The position numbers and the translations under genes are program-made. Shown one piece after another: positions 43,807 through 55,967 of a DNA stretch of 64,000 bases; positions within the stretch are counted from its first letter, which is position 1; every line of letters begins with the position of its first letter. This stretch comes from Dirofilaria immitis (taxonomy: Eukaryota; Nematoda; Chromadorea; Rhabditida; Onchocercidae). The notes under the pieces were generated by a model. That model had not been told where the DNA came from, did not search any database, and was given only the letters and a program-made list of their open reading frames with translations. The stretch spans positions 8,113,501-8,177,500 of the forward strand of contig JAKNDB010000068.1 of the NCBI GenBank assembly GCA_024305405.1, in the 5' to 3' direction.

Positions 43807-46344
43807 ATGAAAAGTGTTGTAGAAATGGAGACGGTGCATAAGAAATTATTAACTGAATGGAATAAAGAGCCGAAGGTTCTGACTGAAGTTAATAGTGCAC
43901 TAAAACAAGTCAAGGTATTCATGTTTGATTCGTCATTATTATTGCTCATCGTTGTAATATTTCCAAACTATACTCTTTACTTACTGATTTACCAACATTT
44001 CTGCAGAAGGAAATGAATTATAATTATATGTAATAAATGTTTTCAGTCTAGCAAAACGGTAATTATTAATTAATGACCAGCTTAGTTTACGAAATGTTAT
44101 TTCACTTTTATCATGCTTGTTATGCGTTCTATTTCTTTTTTTAGTCTGACTGAACAGCAAGTTTTTGAAAAAAATTGAAAGAAATATAATTTAATTTCTA
44201 TATTTTAGGAAATGATGGAGAATCCGGAGATATTAAAAGACTTAAGTAGTGCCGCATTACATACCATACACCGTAAGCTATTTTTCAGACAGAAAAAATG
44301 TTTTGGTTGGATTGACAGAAAAAATGTTTTGGTTGGATCATTAAATAAAAATTTATTTATAAGTACTGGAATTCTACTTCATAGGCGATGTGTACGAAAT
44401 TGATGCTCTATGTGCGGTGCTTCAATCTGATCTTGAAGCATTTCGTGAAGCAATCAGTGTTGTAATGAATTTTTACAACTGTTATAGGTACTTTTTTTTG
44501 AAATACAAATAAATCTAACCTTTAGTCTTCATAATTTTTGGTGACAGCGACAGAAAATTGAATAAGTTTATCTGCCTGTTCAAAAGTTTATTTTCCAGAC
44601 CAAATGAAGAATCACCAAATAAGTTCTTAATGATCGGTTTAAATCTGATGTATTTCTTGACTACTAATCAGCATGCACAATTTCACATGGTATGTTAATT
44701 CATAAAGATATTATTCCGATTTTATCGGATAAGTCGACTAATAGTTCTGGCCTACTCATTTGTGTTTTTCACTGTTACCCTGTATATTGTCATGAACACA
44801 AAAAAATTTATTACTCTATATGTATCACACGTTTTAAAATATGGAATTTCATTCCTTGTTTCGATATTAATCTAATCTTTCTCACGTTTTCTTTACTATT
44901 ATAGCTAACATTGATTCTGTGCTTGCTAAATCTCTCAATCCATTAAATAAAAGATTATCAGAAACTGATTCATTTTTCAACTATTCTTTTTTCAGCTATT
45001 GGAACAGATCGACCAAAATATTCAGCAGAGCAATCCGTACATTACAACACCGGTAAAATTGGAACAATCACTCATGGAGGGTGTTTATAATAAGGTATGC
45101 TAATAATACAGTGTATGTCTATAATGTTTATACTATCTTAAAAGGTCATTTATATTATTTTCATTGTAGTATTATTATCATTTCCATATAAAAGTAATTT
45201 TATTGTTATGTTACTATTTGTTAATGGGCTGTAGTTATTTCTATGTTCATGTTGAATGCTTCTCGTATATAAGCGGGATTTTCATTTTAGGTTGTTCTTA
45301 CAGAGAAAACATCCCCAGTCCGTATTATGCGCTTTTTATTCGTATATCTATGGATACAGTACGGTCTGTTATATCTTTTTTCTAAAATATTTTGACGTGT
45401 GAAAACAAAGTTCAATACAAAATGCATCGAAGAATATGAAATACTGTCACTTATAAGTATTTATAGAGATGAAATTGCTTCATGTATCGAATGCTCCTTT
45501 AAAAAGTTTCACAGAAAGATGCTGCGCAATTGCTTCTTTTCAATAGTGTCAGTGAAATCATTCCTTTCGCAAAAAGGTATTAAATATTGAACTTACTTCA
45601 GTTGCATTATGCATATCTTCTCTCTTCATTCATTTGCATTTTCTGTCTCCTTACTGGTTGCAAAGACAGAAATCAAGACTATTCAAATGGTTGATAGCGA
45701 TAACGAATTATTCTTGAAACTTTTTACATTGTTTTGTGTAACACAGTGTAAAAAATTCCTCGAACTAGCTCATTTAATCAATTTTGCTATCAGTTACTTT
45801 ATATTGTTTCCCAGTTTAGCGTTATATTACCTTGATTAAATGACAAAATATTGCTAGCAAATGAGCAAAAATATTCAAAAATAATAGGACACAGTAAAAG
45901 GGTTAAAATTTAAAAGTGCAATAAAACTAAAACAAAAACATATTGGACATATTTCATTTAAAAGGCTTTATTCCGAAATATGGTAAATTTTTATGTTGAT
46001 ATTTTGTAAAGCCCAGATTTGAAACAATTGTTGCAGCGTTCTTGGAAAAGTTCGGACAACACGTATGTTTTTGAACAAGGATTGTCTGGGGTAAGTTCTC
46101 GTCCTACTTTAAATAAATGAAATGATGCTAAACTTATTAAAATCAGTTTATACTTGCTGGAAAAAAACTTATTAGAAGATATCTAATAAATGGCCAAGAA
46201 TATTACTGGCTGTTTTGATTACGATCAAACATTTTAAATTGGTTTAAAAAGTGGTTTCAGCCAGTTCCAAAAGAACAACTGGATACGAAGAGGATCGCAA
46301 AACAAACAATATTCTACGCGAAGCAACTTGAAATGATTGTATAA
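43807..46344 (+). CDS. rpn-12: 26S proteasome regulatory subunit RPN12 (PSMD8)
   Basis: Lid subunit of the 19S regulatory particle of the 26S proteasome. Nine exons: 43807-43914, 44209-44272, 44385-44487, 44599-44689, 44996-45094, 45291-45363, 45467-45576, 46037-46090, 46261-46344; 262 residues after curing breaks, the family's normal size. Landmarks: KLLTEWNKEP, ALCAVLQSDLEAFREAISVV, FLMIGLNLMYFLTTNQHAQF, the PCI-type VKLEQSLMEGVYNKVVL, ISMDTVRDEIASCIE, and the strongly conserved C-terminus AKQTIFYAKQLEMIV. Breaks at runs 45306-45309, 45507-45509 and 45571-45575 are each cured by one base and the phases then agree. Intron 2 carries a 26-bp tandem duplication. Confidence 0.95.
44288..44339. 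repeat. 26-bp tandem duplication in RPN12 intron 2
   Basis: Two head-to-tail copies (44288-44313, 44314-44339) starting gacagaaaaaatg and differing only at the last base. It lies within 50 bases of the exon 3 acceptor. A local duplication, possibly recent because the copies are almost identical. Confidence 0.95.
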
Positions 46345-46931
46345 ATAGGAGAGATTTGGGCATGAATGATTTTTTCTTGCATAAATCTATTTGTTGCTAT
46401 TATACTTACAACAGAAGATTATTTGCTTCATTTCAATCCATTTCATAAGATCTCGACTGGTTATGGTACATCATATGCATCACTTTCTTGCATAAAATTG
46501 TGTATTTAAGACATTAGTTCATTGCTTTTACACTGCTAGCAAAGTTTTCAAAGTCTTCCCATAGTATGACAATATTAATTATTTTATGATGCTGTTTTTT
46601 CAGTTGTAATAAGTCTTCTGAAAACTTTGTAGCAGTACAAGTACTGGCTTACTAATTAAGCGTTTGGAGATTTGTAGCCGCATTTGAATTTGTAACCAGT
46701 AGCCATAGAACTCCGCTTGAATCTAACTGATAAATCTATAGATCATAGATTTTTTGTTAGGACAAAATATAAATAGTTGATGAATTAATCATTTATCATT
46801 TCTTAGATTTTGTAAAATAACTATTGGTGGGATTTGGAAAAAATATCCATTGGTGTTGATAAAATCGATCATCAGTCAAAGGCGTCCGGGATTGTATAAA
46901 ACAGCAGGTTTCTTGGATATTCGGAATAATA
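46345..46931. other. Intergenic behind RPN12
   Basis: 3'UTR of RPN12 and AT-rich spacer. No coding sequence seen. Confidence 0.45.
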
Positions 46932-47230
46932 ATGTCACGAAAGAAATTCGGTTTGCACAATTGTTTTCACTGGCTATTTATTGGTTCTATTGCATTATCT
47001 GTGACTTTTGTTTTATTTTGCCCGAAATAAGGAAGGGGATCAAATTTCATCTAAAAAGTCCTGTCAACTATAGAAATAGAGATTGTTGAAGAGAAAGTCA
47101 AATATTTTGGACCAGGGAAAGATAATTTAGAAGTTATGAATGATATGAACATCGATGAGGGAAAGAGAAACTTGTTAAGGAACTGGAAGAAGAATCCGCA
47201 GATGAACGGTTACAGCTTAGAAAGATGCTT
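46932..47230 (+). CDS. Possible exon of an unidentified small membrane protein (frame broken)
   Basis: From the ATG at 46932 the frame reads MSRKKFGLHNCFHWLFIGSI and then ALSVTFVLF, an N-terminal signal anchor or signal peptide. Coding-like sequence then continues in other frames: NKEGDQISSKKSC, EIVEEKVKYFGPGKDNLEVM, NDMNIDEGK, KLVKELEEESADERLQLRKM, ending at a GTAAGT donor at 47231. Two or three one-base shifts are needed to join these, which fits the homopolymer breaks elsewhere. I do not recognise the protein and found no second exon. It could be a short secreted or type II membrane protein. Confidence 0.4.
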
Positions 47231-47995
47231 GTAAGTACGTGAAAACACTCGGACGATGTGTCACGCTTTTTGAGCTTCGATTTTTTTAAGTGTTTAGGTG
47301 CTATAATCCAAAATGATCATCTGAAGTGGCATCGCAAGTGCTTATCCAGTTTATTGATGAGTAGCGCAAAATATTAATTTGTTCAAAAATTGAGTAGGAA
47401 AGCATGTTACATTTTGGCTATTCCGATCTAAACATTCAACTAAAACTTCCGTTTTTTTGGTAGAAAGAAATGGAGAGAAGAGAACATGAAAGAAGGAGAA
47501 GAGAGAGGGAGAGGGAGAAAAACGCAAATTACCTACGCAAAGATCGAAACTGCCAATTGGTGTCGTTGTGAACACTGACAAGAGCAGGTCTTTTACCTTA
47601 CCTCAATTTTTCGTTGATGGATAAAGTATGAACCAGTTATTGGCTTTCACATGACTAATCTATATTTTATTTTATTTTTATGCTGTAAAATATTATCGGT
47701 GACTTTAGTTTGCGCAACATAAATAAGTCTGAGATTTTGCCGTCCCAGTATCTCCGAAATATTTATTAAAACTTGCTTGGTATTTTCAACTGCAATAGGC
47801 AAGAGACATTATTTGTGCTATCATTTAGGAAATAATATTACAATTGTGAAACAAGTTTCGTAATATTGGAGTGAAATCATTAACTGATTGAATATGAAGG
47901 TCTTCATATACTTTTTAGAAGTAAAGATGATTCGTTGAGGACATGATCGGTTTAATAGTTTCAAAGAAATGAATGGTATCAATTCTCGTTTTTAG
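47231..47995. other. Intergenic or intron before the TTBK/CK1-like kinase
   Basis: The first coding exon of the kinase gene should lie here, since its first recognised exon begins inside a codon at the start of the kinase domain. I could not identify it. A purine-rich stretch at 47460-47520 has no other visible role. Confidence 0.35.
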
Positions 47996-50497
47996 GTATA
48001 AGGTCCTCGAATTATTGGGGACAGGAGGTTTTGGGGACGTTTATAAAGTACAGCAAGTGAATGGGATTGGAAGAAGTGATACGTTTGCTTTGAAAACTGA
48101 AACGAATACTTTAGGAAAGGCACTTAATCGATTGAAAGTAAATTTCTCGATTGCTTCCAAGATATCTACCAAAACTATAAACAATATTCATGATTTAATA
48201 CTTAATTGTTTGTCAAATTTTAAGTGATCACTCATTTTACAATTAATTTATGTTCATAATCACGGGGAAGATTTTTATACATCTCTTTTCATACTAATTC
48301 CTCTTCAACAGCTCTTTTCATCTCCCCGCTTTTAATCCTTCTGCTATTATTCATCAAGATGAATTAAGCTTTATTCTTTCTGCTAAAATTCGGTCCATTA
48401 CTGTCCTTATCATTACGATTACTTTTGGTTTGGTAAAATCTTCAAAAAATAATCTAAATTGAGCAGCAGAAAATTTGAAACATTTTTCTGTTTAAAAACA
48501 GATGGAGATGACAATTTTGCAAGAATGCGAAAGCCTGCCGGAAGAGAAACGAAAGCATTTTATCAAAATGACTGATAGAGGTGAAACACATTACAGTTAG
48601 TAGCTAGTACTGCCATCTGAAGTATCTAATCTGAGGTATAGTAATATTGGGACAGAAATTAATACGAAGAATGTAAATGCGTTAGGAAGCAAATTTGACA
48701 TACGATAAATAGAAGTGGTAGTAAAGAATAATTTGCATGCAGTACTAGAATTGTAATTAATTGTATTTTCTTCCTTAATATTCATTCACCAATCTATTTT
48801 ATTTTCTGCTAGGACGAACGGAATCATTTAAATTCATTGTCATGCAATTGGTGGGTACCAGCATTGATAAACTTCAAAAGCAACAGTCCAACAAACACTT
48901 CACGTTTGTCCTGTCCTTATGCTCTGTTCATACCAGGATATCTTCAAATAACTAAATTTAAAAGAAAAATATAACTAGATTTTGTTTAAATATTTTAATT
49001 TACTATAAATTGAAAATAAGGACCGTCAAGAAACAATATAATTTAAGAAATTATATATTTTAAAATATGCACGCTCCTTCTTTTAAAAATGATTCGTTGA
49101 AGAAGCGACCATTTTAATAGATTGTATATATAATTTCTTAAATTGAATTCAAATGATATGATAACTACATCCATTTGCTCCTTCCTTTTGTTCCCCATTG
49201 CCATCTCTCCAAAATCCGTTACACTCCCTTCTTCCTGACTAATCTGAGAGTTATGTACCGAATCCAATTATAAAGATGACTGAATGAATAGTGGGATAGG
49301 ATTTCTAGCAGTACTATTTTATATTGTTTAGATTTTCGACCACCATAAAACTGGGTCTGCAAACTTTGGAAGGTATAGGTAATTTGCATGATCTCGGCTA
49401 TTTACACCGAGACATTAAACCACAAAACTTCACGATTGGTTTAAAAGAAAAAGCCAATGTCATCTATCTTCTTGACTTTGGTATTGCACGCAGATATATC
49501 GAAAAAGATAGCAAAGCGATCAGGTTAAATTCAGCTTATTGTTATAACGTTGATATCGCTTATTATTTCTCCCCAGTTTTTTCATATTTATTCTGATATA
49601 TAGTAGATTCCATCGTATACATTAATTTTACAAGCCAATTACTTATGATTTAAAATATTTCTAAAAAGTGGGAAATTTTCATATTGGCCGAAGGATAGCA
49701 ATGGCGTTAAACATTTTGAGATTACCTCGCAAAATGGTACGATTTCTTGGCACTGTACGATTTGCATCGCGAAATTGTCATTATGCACGTGAACAGTGTC
49801 GAAGAGATGACCTTGAATCATGGATATACATGTTGATCGAATTCACGGAATATGCATCATTGCCTTGGTCAAGAGCCGTTGATCGTGACCTTGTTTGCAG
49901 GAGAAGGAACGACTCTTCGCTGGCACCTGTTTGCTTATTTCATTTATGCACATATGATCTTATCAGTAATTTTGAAGTTGAAGTTCTATAAAATTAAGCA
50001 GATCATTAGTTGCTAACAGCAAGTAAGAAATGTCTCATTATATCCTCTGATACACAATCCCATAATCTCTGTGAATATTTTAGATATGGGAAATCGTTGA
50101 ACGAACCGGTATCCAAGATATCACGCCCAATTAGATGTTTTGGGAATTAGTTAAATTCACTTCTTGTTCTTGATTCTTAGTCTTTGCAGTTGTCAAGATG
50201 CAATTTACGAACTTTGAATTGCTGTGTATTAATATTTTAGACACGAAACACATAGCCAGTTTGCCGGAGGAAATACATAAGATTCTGAAATATATTAATG
50301 AACTGAATTTCCAAAACACACCCGACTATGAATACATAGCAACGATGCTGAAGCGAGCAGCAGCGCGCAAACATGCGAGCATTGTAATAAAATTTGATTG
50401 GGAAAAGTCCGAGGTCAATTATAATTCAATTCTCTTACACCTAAACACAAGTTATATGAAGCCTAACTTATTGTTACTGCAAGAAAACAGCACTTAA
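47996..50497 (+). CDS. TTBK/casein kinase 1-like protein kinase (5' exon missing)
   Basis: Ser/Thr kinase of the CK1 superfamily, closest to the tau-tubulin kinase branch that is expanded in nematodes. Exons 47996-48137, 48502-48580, 48813-48903, 49332-49523, 49721-49928, 50241-50497. Motifs: YKVLELLGTGGFGDVYKV, FALKTE (ATP lysine), ILQECESLPEEKRKHF, FKFIVMQLVGTSIDKL, LHDLGYLHRDIKPQNF, YLLDFGIARRY, RFLGTVRFASRNCHYAREQC, RRDDLESWIYMLIEF, LPWSRAVDRDL, then LNFQNTPDYEYIATMLK of the C-lobe and FDWE. DFG and HRDIKPQN are intact, so the kinase should be active. One break (run 49894-49896) is cured by one base and the phases agree. The exon before 47996 is not found, and the C-terminal end may be at 50413 if the GTCAAT there is used as a donor. 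Confidence 0.88.
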
Positions 50498-51446
50498 TCC
50501 ACCAAACACTAATTTGCATTATTTTGCCCTAATGGGCAAGCGATTATATTAAACATGCATTCGCATCTCGATAACAACATGAGAGCACTGCACTGAGATT
50601 CTATATCATCCTAGTATTAATCTCCATTATCAAATCTCTCATGAAATTATTAAAGATTCCAAACGTCCAGTAAAATATATTGCATCAAAAGAAACTTAGT
50701 ATTGAGGAAAAGTCTGACCTAATTTATGTTTAAATTAATAGGATAGCACACTTGCAAAAATTTTCCAGAAAATTGTTCATGTAAAATAAGACTATAGAAC
50801 GAAGCGGATGCTGCTAGGAAAATGCCGAACGAGAGGGATAAATACAAAAAGGAAAGGAAAAAATGGAAGGCTTCAAGCCAAGCCAGACAAAAAAATTACT
50901 TAATGAGACGAAAAAAAGGTGAAACATGGACTGGAATTTTAATTTACTTGCAATAAATACTTATCTTAAGGAATCAGATATATTCATATGATGAAATTTT
51001 GCTTGACAATCTCTCGATATTGCTACCTATTTATTAGTAATGACAATACCATAAAAAGGATAGCCTGCACTATATCTGTTCCATTAAACCGGTACTGATT
51101 TAACCTTGTTTAATTCTGAAAATTTCAAACTTGTTCCAGGTATGCGATTCCGAGGAACATGAATCATGAATAAAAAGAAAACGCATCTATTTATTTTATT
51201 TTGCATTATGTTATTATAAACAAATCCAAATATCATATATAAATGTAAGCATATGAATGGAAAAGTAGATTGAAAATAAGGCTTTTTAAATATATTTATA
51301 TTTTGCTTTGGTAACTTATAATGAAGTTCCGTTGATCTTTGGACAAGACTGACGTATAACATTCAAGTCATTCAAATATTTCATGCGATCGATCGTGAGA
51401 CAGAGCGGTTTATCTTGTATATTTTTCATAGTCACTCAGAAAATTC
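50498..51446. other. Tail-to-tail spacer, kinase and K+ channel
   Basis: 3'UTRs of two converging genes. The open frame at 51084-51362 (-) has no supporting features. Confidence 0.45.
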
Positions 51447-54187
51447 CTAGTCGTAATCATCGTCATCTCGTGATTTAAATTTGTTAGCCAACCAACTGAC
51501 TTTATTCACAACCTGGAATTCATATTGAATTGTAAGTTGAACTTCCAGTAATCAAACTCACGAACTTATTTACAATTTCTCACTTCATCTTATTTCCTTA
51601 AAGTCATCCGTGATTCTATAATTCAAAACGACCTCTTCTTGCGCTAGATTAAAACACATCGCTAGCAATGCCATCCCAAACAAAAGATAAACCGAAGTTA
51701 TCACGAGCTTCTTTTGTGCATCCTTATCGTTTCCTACTGATGCACCAGGAAATTTGTCACCAAACCCTGGTAAAAAAATTATATTTGAGATAAAGAAATG
51801 CTTTGATAAATTTCTTTACGATTCAATAAAAGAACAAAATTTAAGTTTAAAAAATACTAGGAGAGGATAAAATTTTGAGAAACTTGAAATTTTCCAAAAA
51901 GCCTTGAAAATTTTTGCATGAAATGCAAGGAATTTTGGGAAGTTCACATTTCTTGAGAATTTTCAGACAAAAAGCTAAAGGAATTTTAAGATATTTTCCT
52001 CAATCACATAGAAATAAGGCTTTTGAGCACTTTGGAATTATTCAATAAGCTCAGTAAAATTCGACGACGGGCTTAAAACTCCAAAAAGTCCAAAAAGAGA
52101 AAGTACCAATGGTAGTCAAGGAAATGTAACAGAAGTAGAAACTGTCAAGAAATGTCCATCCTTCCCAGAGGCAAAATAGTACAGAACCAGCCACCAAATA
52201 AGCGAACATTGTGAAGAATACCAAGCTTAGTGGTACTGATATACGCTGTAGCTGTGCTTCTACGCTTTCTTTCACCTCAACTTCTTATTATTTGATAGTT
52301 TTTTTATTCTTTAAAAATTTTCCAAATTTCGCTTTGAATATTTATTTATTTTTCGAGTTATCCAAATAATTCTAAAACAAACTGCTTTCTCAATGGAGCA
52401 TTCACTTTTCAATTAATTCTAAAGCCACTAGAATATTTGAATTCACCAATTCCTTTTGTTTTTTTTTGAATTTCAGTTTGCAAATTTCGCAGTGGCTTTC
52501 CTTTATCTAATTCAGCAATTAAAAAATATTTGCAGAAAAGAAATAGTGAAATGAATACTTCAAGCTGCTCGATTTGTGTGCGAGCTGTTAACAAATCCTG
52601 CATATCGGCGCCCAGCCGAAACGAATCTCCTGATACATCCGTATTTATATCCTGCAATATTAGGAAGTAAATGTTTGTTGCTGATTATGAATACACGGGA
52701 GTTGCAATTTTAAACCAACTTACCCGAGCCAATCGGGAACCAAGAGAATTGGCGCGGCGTAATTCCGAAGCTTTGCGCCGTTTATGCCACAGAATGAGGC
52801 GATATTTGAGTCGTATTGAACGTGCATAGAAAAATCGGAAAATTTTTGCCATAACATCTCCGATATTCGTTAAAAAAGTAACATGAGAGGTATGCCTAAA
52901 GACAGGATATAGTTAAGTTTAGGTTTCGATCAAATTGAAAGAGCAGTTAGAGAGAAGTTACCGATGATGGCGAATAAAATAGTTAGTGTTTTGCCGAAAT
53001 ACGTCTTAGCAGATGTATTACCATAGCCGATAGTTGTTATAACTGTTAATGAGTAAAGGAAGGCTCCGGTGAATGTCCATTGGGCCGATAAACCATATTC
53101 CTGAAATACGTCTAGTTTATTAGCTTGAAGAATCACAAAATGATACAATTTTGAGATCATCAAATAAATTGTCATGTCAGACTTAATCGAGAAAAATTTC
53201 CAGTGTCGTATGAATTAATGTTGTTTCAACTGAATTTACAAGTGCAAAAATTACTGTTGGATTTTGAATCAACAAGCTCAATTGCAATTTTATCTTACTT
53301 TTAATTCGTAAAAAATTTTAAAGTCAAGAAAATAATACTTTCAACGAAATTTAACAATAAAGTTTCCAACCTTGCCATCATACCCACGTTTGATTGCCCA
53401 CATACACTTACGTTGGAATCGTCGTACTTGAGTATGAACTGTACGTTCCCATTTCTCACGATCCAATTTGTTAACCCTAAGTTGTTATTTCCTTGAATTC
53501 CGAGTTCTATGATGGAAAAGTTTCATTATTTGATGCAATGATCTTGAAAAATTCACAGAAGTCGGAGCGAATCGAATTATTTCAATGCAGTCATTTTGAT
53601 GGAATGATTTTTGGTGCAATATTTGGTAAAAATAATTTGTTGTAAGATAAAATCATCATGGTCAGTTTTTGATCAAACTTTGTATCATAGCTCCAACATC
53701 AACTACTATGCCCTGGTGGGTAAGATAAAATAAATAATACCTAAACGTGGCATTCCAAGCAACATTGACAGCTTTTTGTCTCGCCATAGTTACCTGGCTT
53801 TGTATAAATGTTTCATGCGGTCCTTCTACTGCTCGAAACACAACTGCACCAAGCAACGCATACCCAATGACCTAAAATATTTTTAGTGAACAGTATGATA
53901 ACATTATTCCTCTTATGATCAGACTTGTATTATGACCAGGCCATACATAACTCAGTATCAGTGCCGAATTATTTGCATCTTCAATGAGCTTTAGGGACCT
54001 TGGCCGTTAAGCTCTTAATTTAATTTAATTCATCCGTCTACGAAACTCTTTTTTAGTTTGTCAGAAGATAAAATACCGGACTAACCAGTGCGCATAATCC
54101 AACATGAGAAAAGAAAAATGCGATGATACGTTTGATGAGGTTAATCACTCGGGTGACTTTCGGTCTTCGATGATTTCTTCGTGTCAT
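51447..54187 (-). CDS. TWK-type two-pore-domain potassium channel
   Basis: K2P leak channel of the plasma membrane. Nine exons, 5' to 3': 54086-54187, 53741-53871, 53371-53476, 52962-53100, 52724-52895, 52559-52651, 52107-52275, 51633-51766, 51447-51512; 370 residues. M1 lies in [23 protein letters not shown], followed by the long extracellular loop. Pore 1 is [13 protein letters not shown] with the TIGYG filter; then [20 protein letters not shown]. The large cytoplasmic loop is basic ([10 protein letters not shown]). Pore 2 is [20 protein letters not shown]; then [20 protein letters not shown] and an acidic C-terminus DDDDYD. One break (run 52872-52877) is cured by one base; all phases then agree. 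Short cytoplasmic N-terminus [11 protein letters not shown]. elegans has dozens of twk genes, so no gene name is assigned. Confidence 0.93.
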
Positions 54188-54783
54188 AGCACTAATTCTA
54201 ATAAAAGTGGAAGTTAATAAAGATCTCAATTTTTATCACACTTAATTTGCTAATCAAATGAAGTAAAATGAGAAAAGCTATATGATTATTAGAGCAGAAA
54301 AGGATGAAGGAGAAAAATCTCATTGGTCAGCGATATATATATATATAGCCTGTGAACTTGGAGATGAGCCAGAATGTGTATAGCCTTGTCGAATACGAGT
54401 AAGATGGAAGAGCAAAAAGCAAAATTTTGATCTGGAAGATATCCTTAAGACTCTTTTCCTCTTTTAAGCTTGCGAAGTACCAATTAATACTCTACGACGA
54501 ACAATACCATAAATAACATCACTGTAATTTAATAATGCAACGGATCTTGGCAATAGAAAAATAGATTGACACATAGAAGACGGATCTGAATTTTAAAAGC
54601 CATATATTTTCTTCTGACGCAATGGGCCCAAGAACCTGGATTTGAAGTGTTTCTGTTGGTGATAGTTATTATCTAACTTTGCATATAACGGAAATCATTA
54701 GATGCTTCTCATTCTTTTGACATGAATTTGCTATCGAGTTCCTTTAAAAGAAGTATCTGATAATTCGATTTGGAGATATTACG

Positions 54784-54843
54784 AATTTTTTTGTAGAAGG
54801 AAGAAGATATTGCAATTTTTCTGTAGAAGGAAGGAGATACTGC
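54784..54843. repeat. 30-bp tandem duplication
   Basis: Two adjacent 30-base units containing gtagaaggaag, with three mismatches between them. Two more short tandem pairs follow within 80 bases (catgctgaaa twice at 54848-54867, ttgcaagtaa twice near 54904-54923), so the patch seems prone to slippage or local duplication. Confidence 0.9.
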
Positions 54844-55928
54844 ATTCATGCTGAAACATGCTGAAATGTTTTTCTTTAAACAACAATATAAATTGAAATT
54901 CGAACTTGCAAGTAATTGCAAGTAAAGTGTGTGTCAAGGAAGAATGCTTCTTACGTAGAAGTAGTAGTATAACGAATCAAGCTTACTGCCTTGCCATAGC
55001 CTGGACAAGAAAAATGGATTTATAAGGAAATGATGAATGAATGGATAGATAATCGATGTCCTCTCTTTTCCTCTCTCTATCACAAATGCCTTTTCTAGAA
55101 AAGCAAAAGCCCTGACGGCAAATATCCAGCCACCAACTACGACAACATCGAAATTTGACTCACTACATGGATCGATCATATATTTCAAGATATATGAAAA
55201 TCAATTTTGCTGCAATACTGAGTAGCTAAAAGATAAAAACGACAATCGGAACGAAAGCTCGCTGATTAATGATAACAAACAATTCTGCATAATTATGCAA
55301 AAGAATTATCGGATTTTTTTGGAGGAATCTAAAGCAAACAAGAGACGAAGAGATAGATAAAGAAGGAAATTAGAAGTGAAATCTTACGAACTACTGAATA
55401 AGTTAGAGATTAGATCAGTACGTTGATATAGCGTTAGCAAATGTCTCTTGCATCTTATTGACCAGCTGATGGTCGATAAGCATGATTCTACGATTAGAAT
55501 TATTATATTATATTATATTATTGTAAATACTTTTGGAAACAATGATCAAGTTGATTCTACCTAATCAGTTTGATTCTAATGGCGAAAGGAAAACATTGTC
55601 CATTTTGATAAGAATTTTTTGATATGAATTTATCTCCTTTGCTAATGACATCTCCCTCCAAAATATCTTATTATTTACATCACATTAAATGTAAAGCTCC
55701 CTTTGAGAAGAAAAAGACCACGTGATTAAGCATACGTGTGCGTTCGAGATGAAAAAACTGTTTCGCGGCCAAATGTGATGAAATAGTCACTTACGTGCGT
55801 GCTATAAAATATTTGGAAATGTAATGAAATGATCTTAACTTTGCTCCTCGTAAAATTCATCGGAATTTTTTTCCCATCAAAATTTTTAAAAATCTTTTGA
55901 TTCTTTCTTATTATGCTCTCTCTTCTTT

Positions 55929-55967
55929 TGAAACTAATTATCAAAAAATTTTTGATAATTAGTTTCA
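55929..55967. repeat. 39-base perfect palindrome
   Basis: An inverted repeat with arms of 19 bases (gaaactaattatcaaaaa and its complement, plus the outer T/A pair) around a single central base. Both strands therefore give nearly the same open frame, which explains the mirrored KLIIKKFLIISF-type peptides seen on + and -. No loop, so as DNA it would extrude a cruciform and as RNA a tight hairpin. Possibly a relic of a foldback element; no target-site duplication is obvious. Confidence 0.95.

Noticed and set aside
54934..55188. 84-codon minus-strand frame with a VVVVGG motif resembling a dinucleotide-binding site
   Set aside because: The glycine pattern is incomplete, no exons extend it and codon use looks random.
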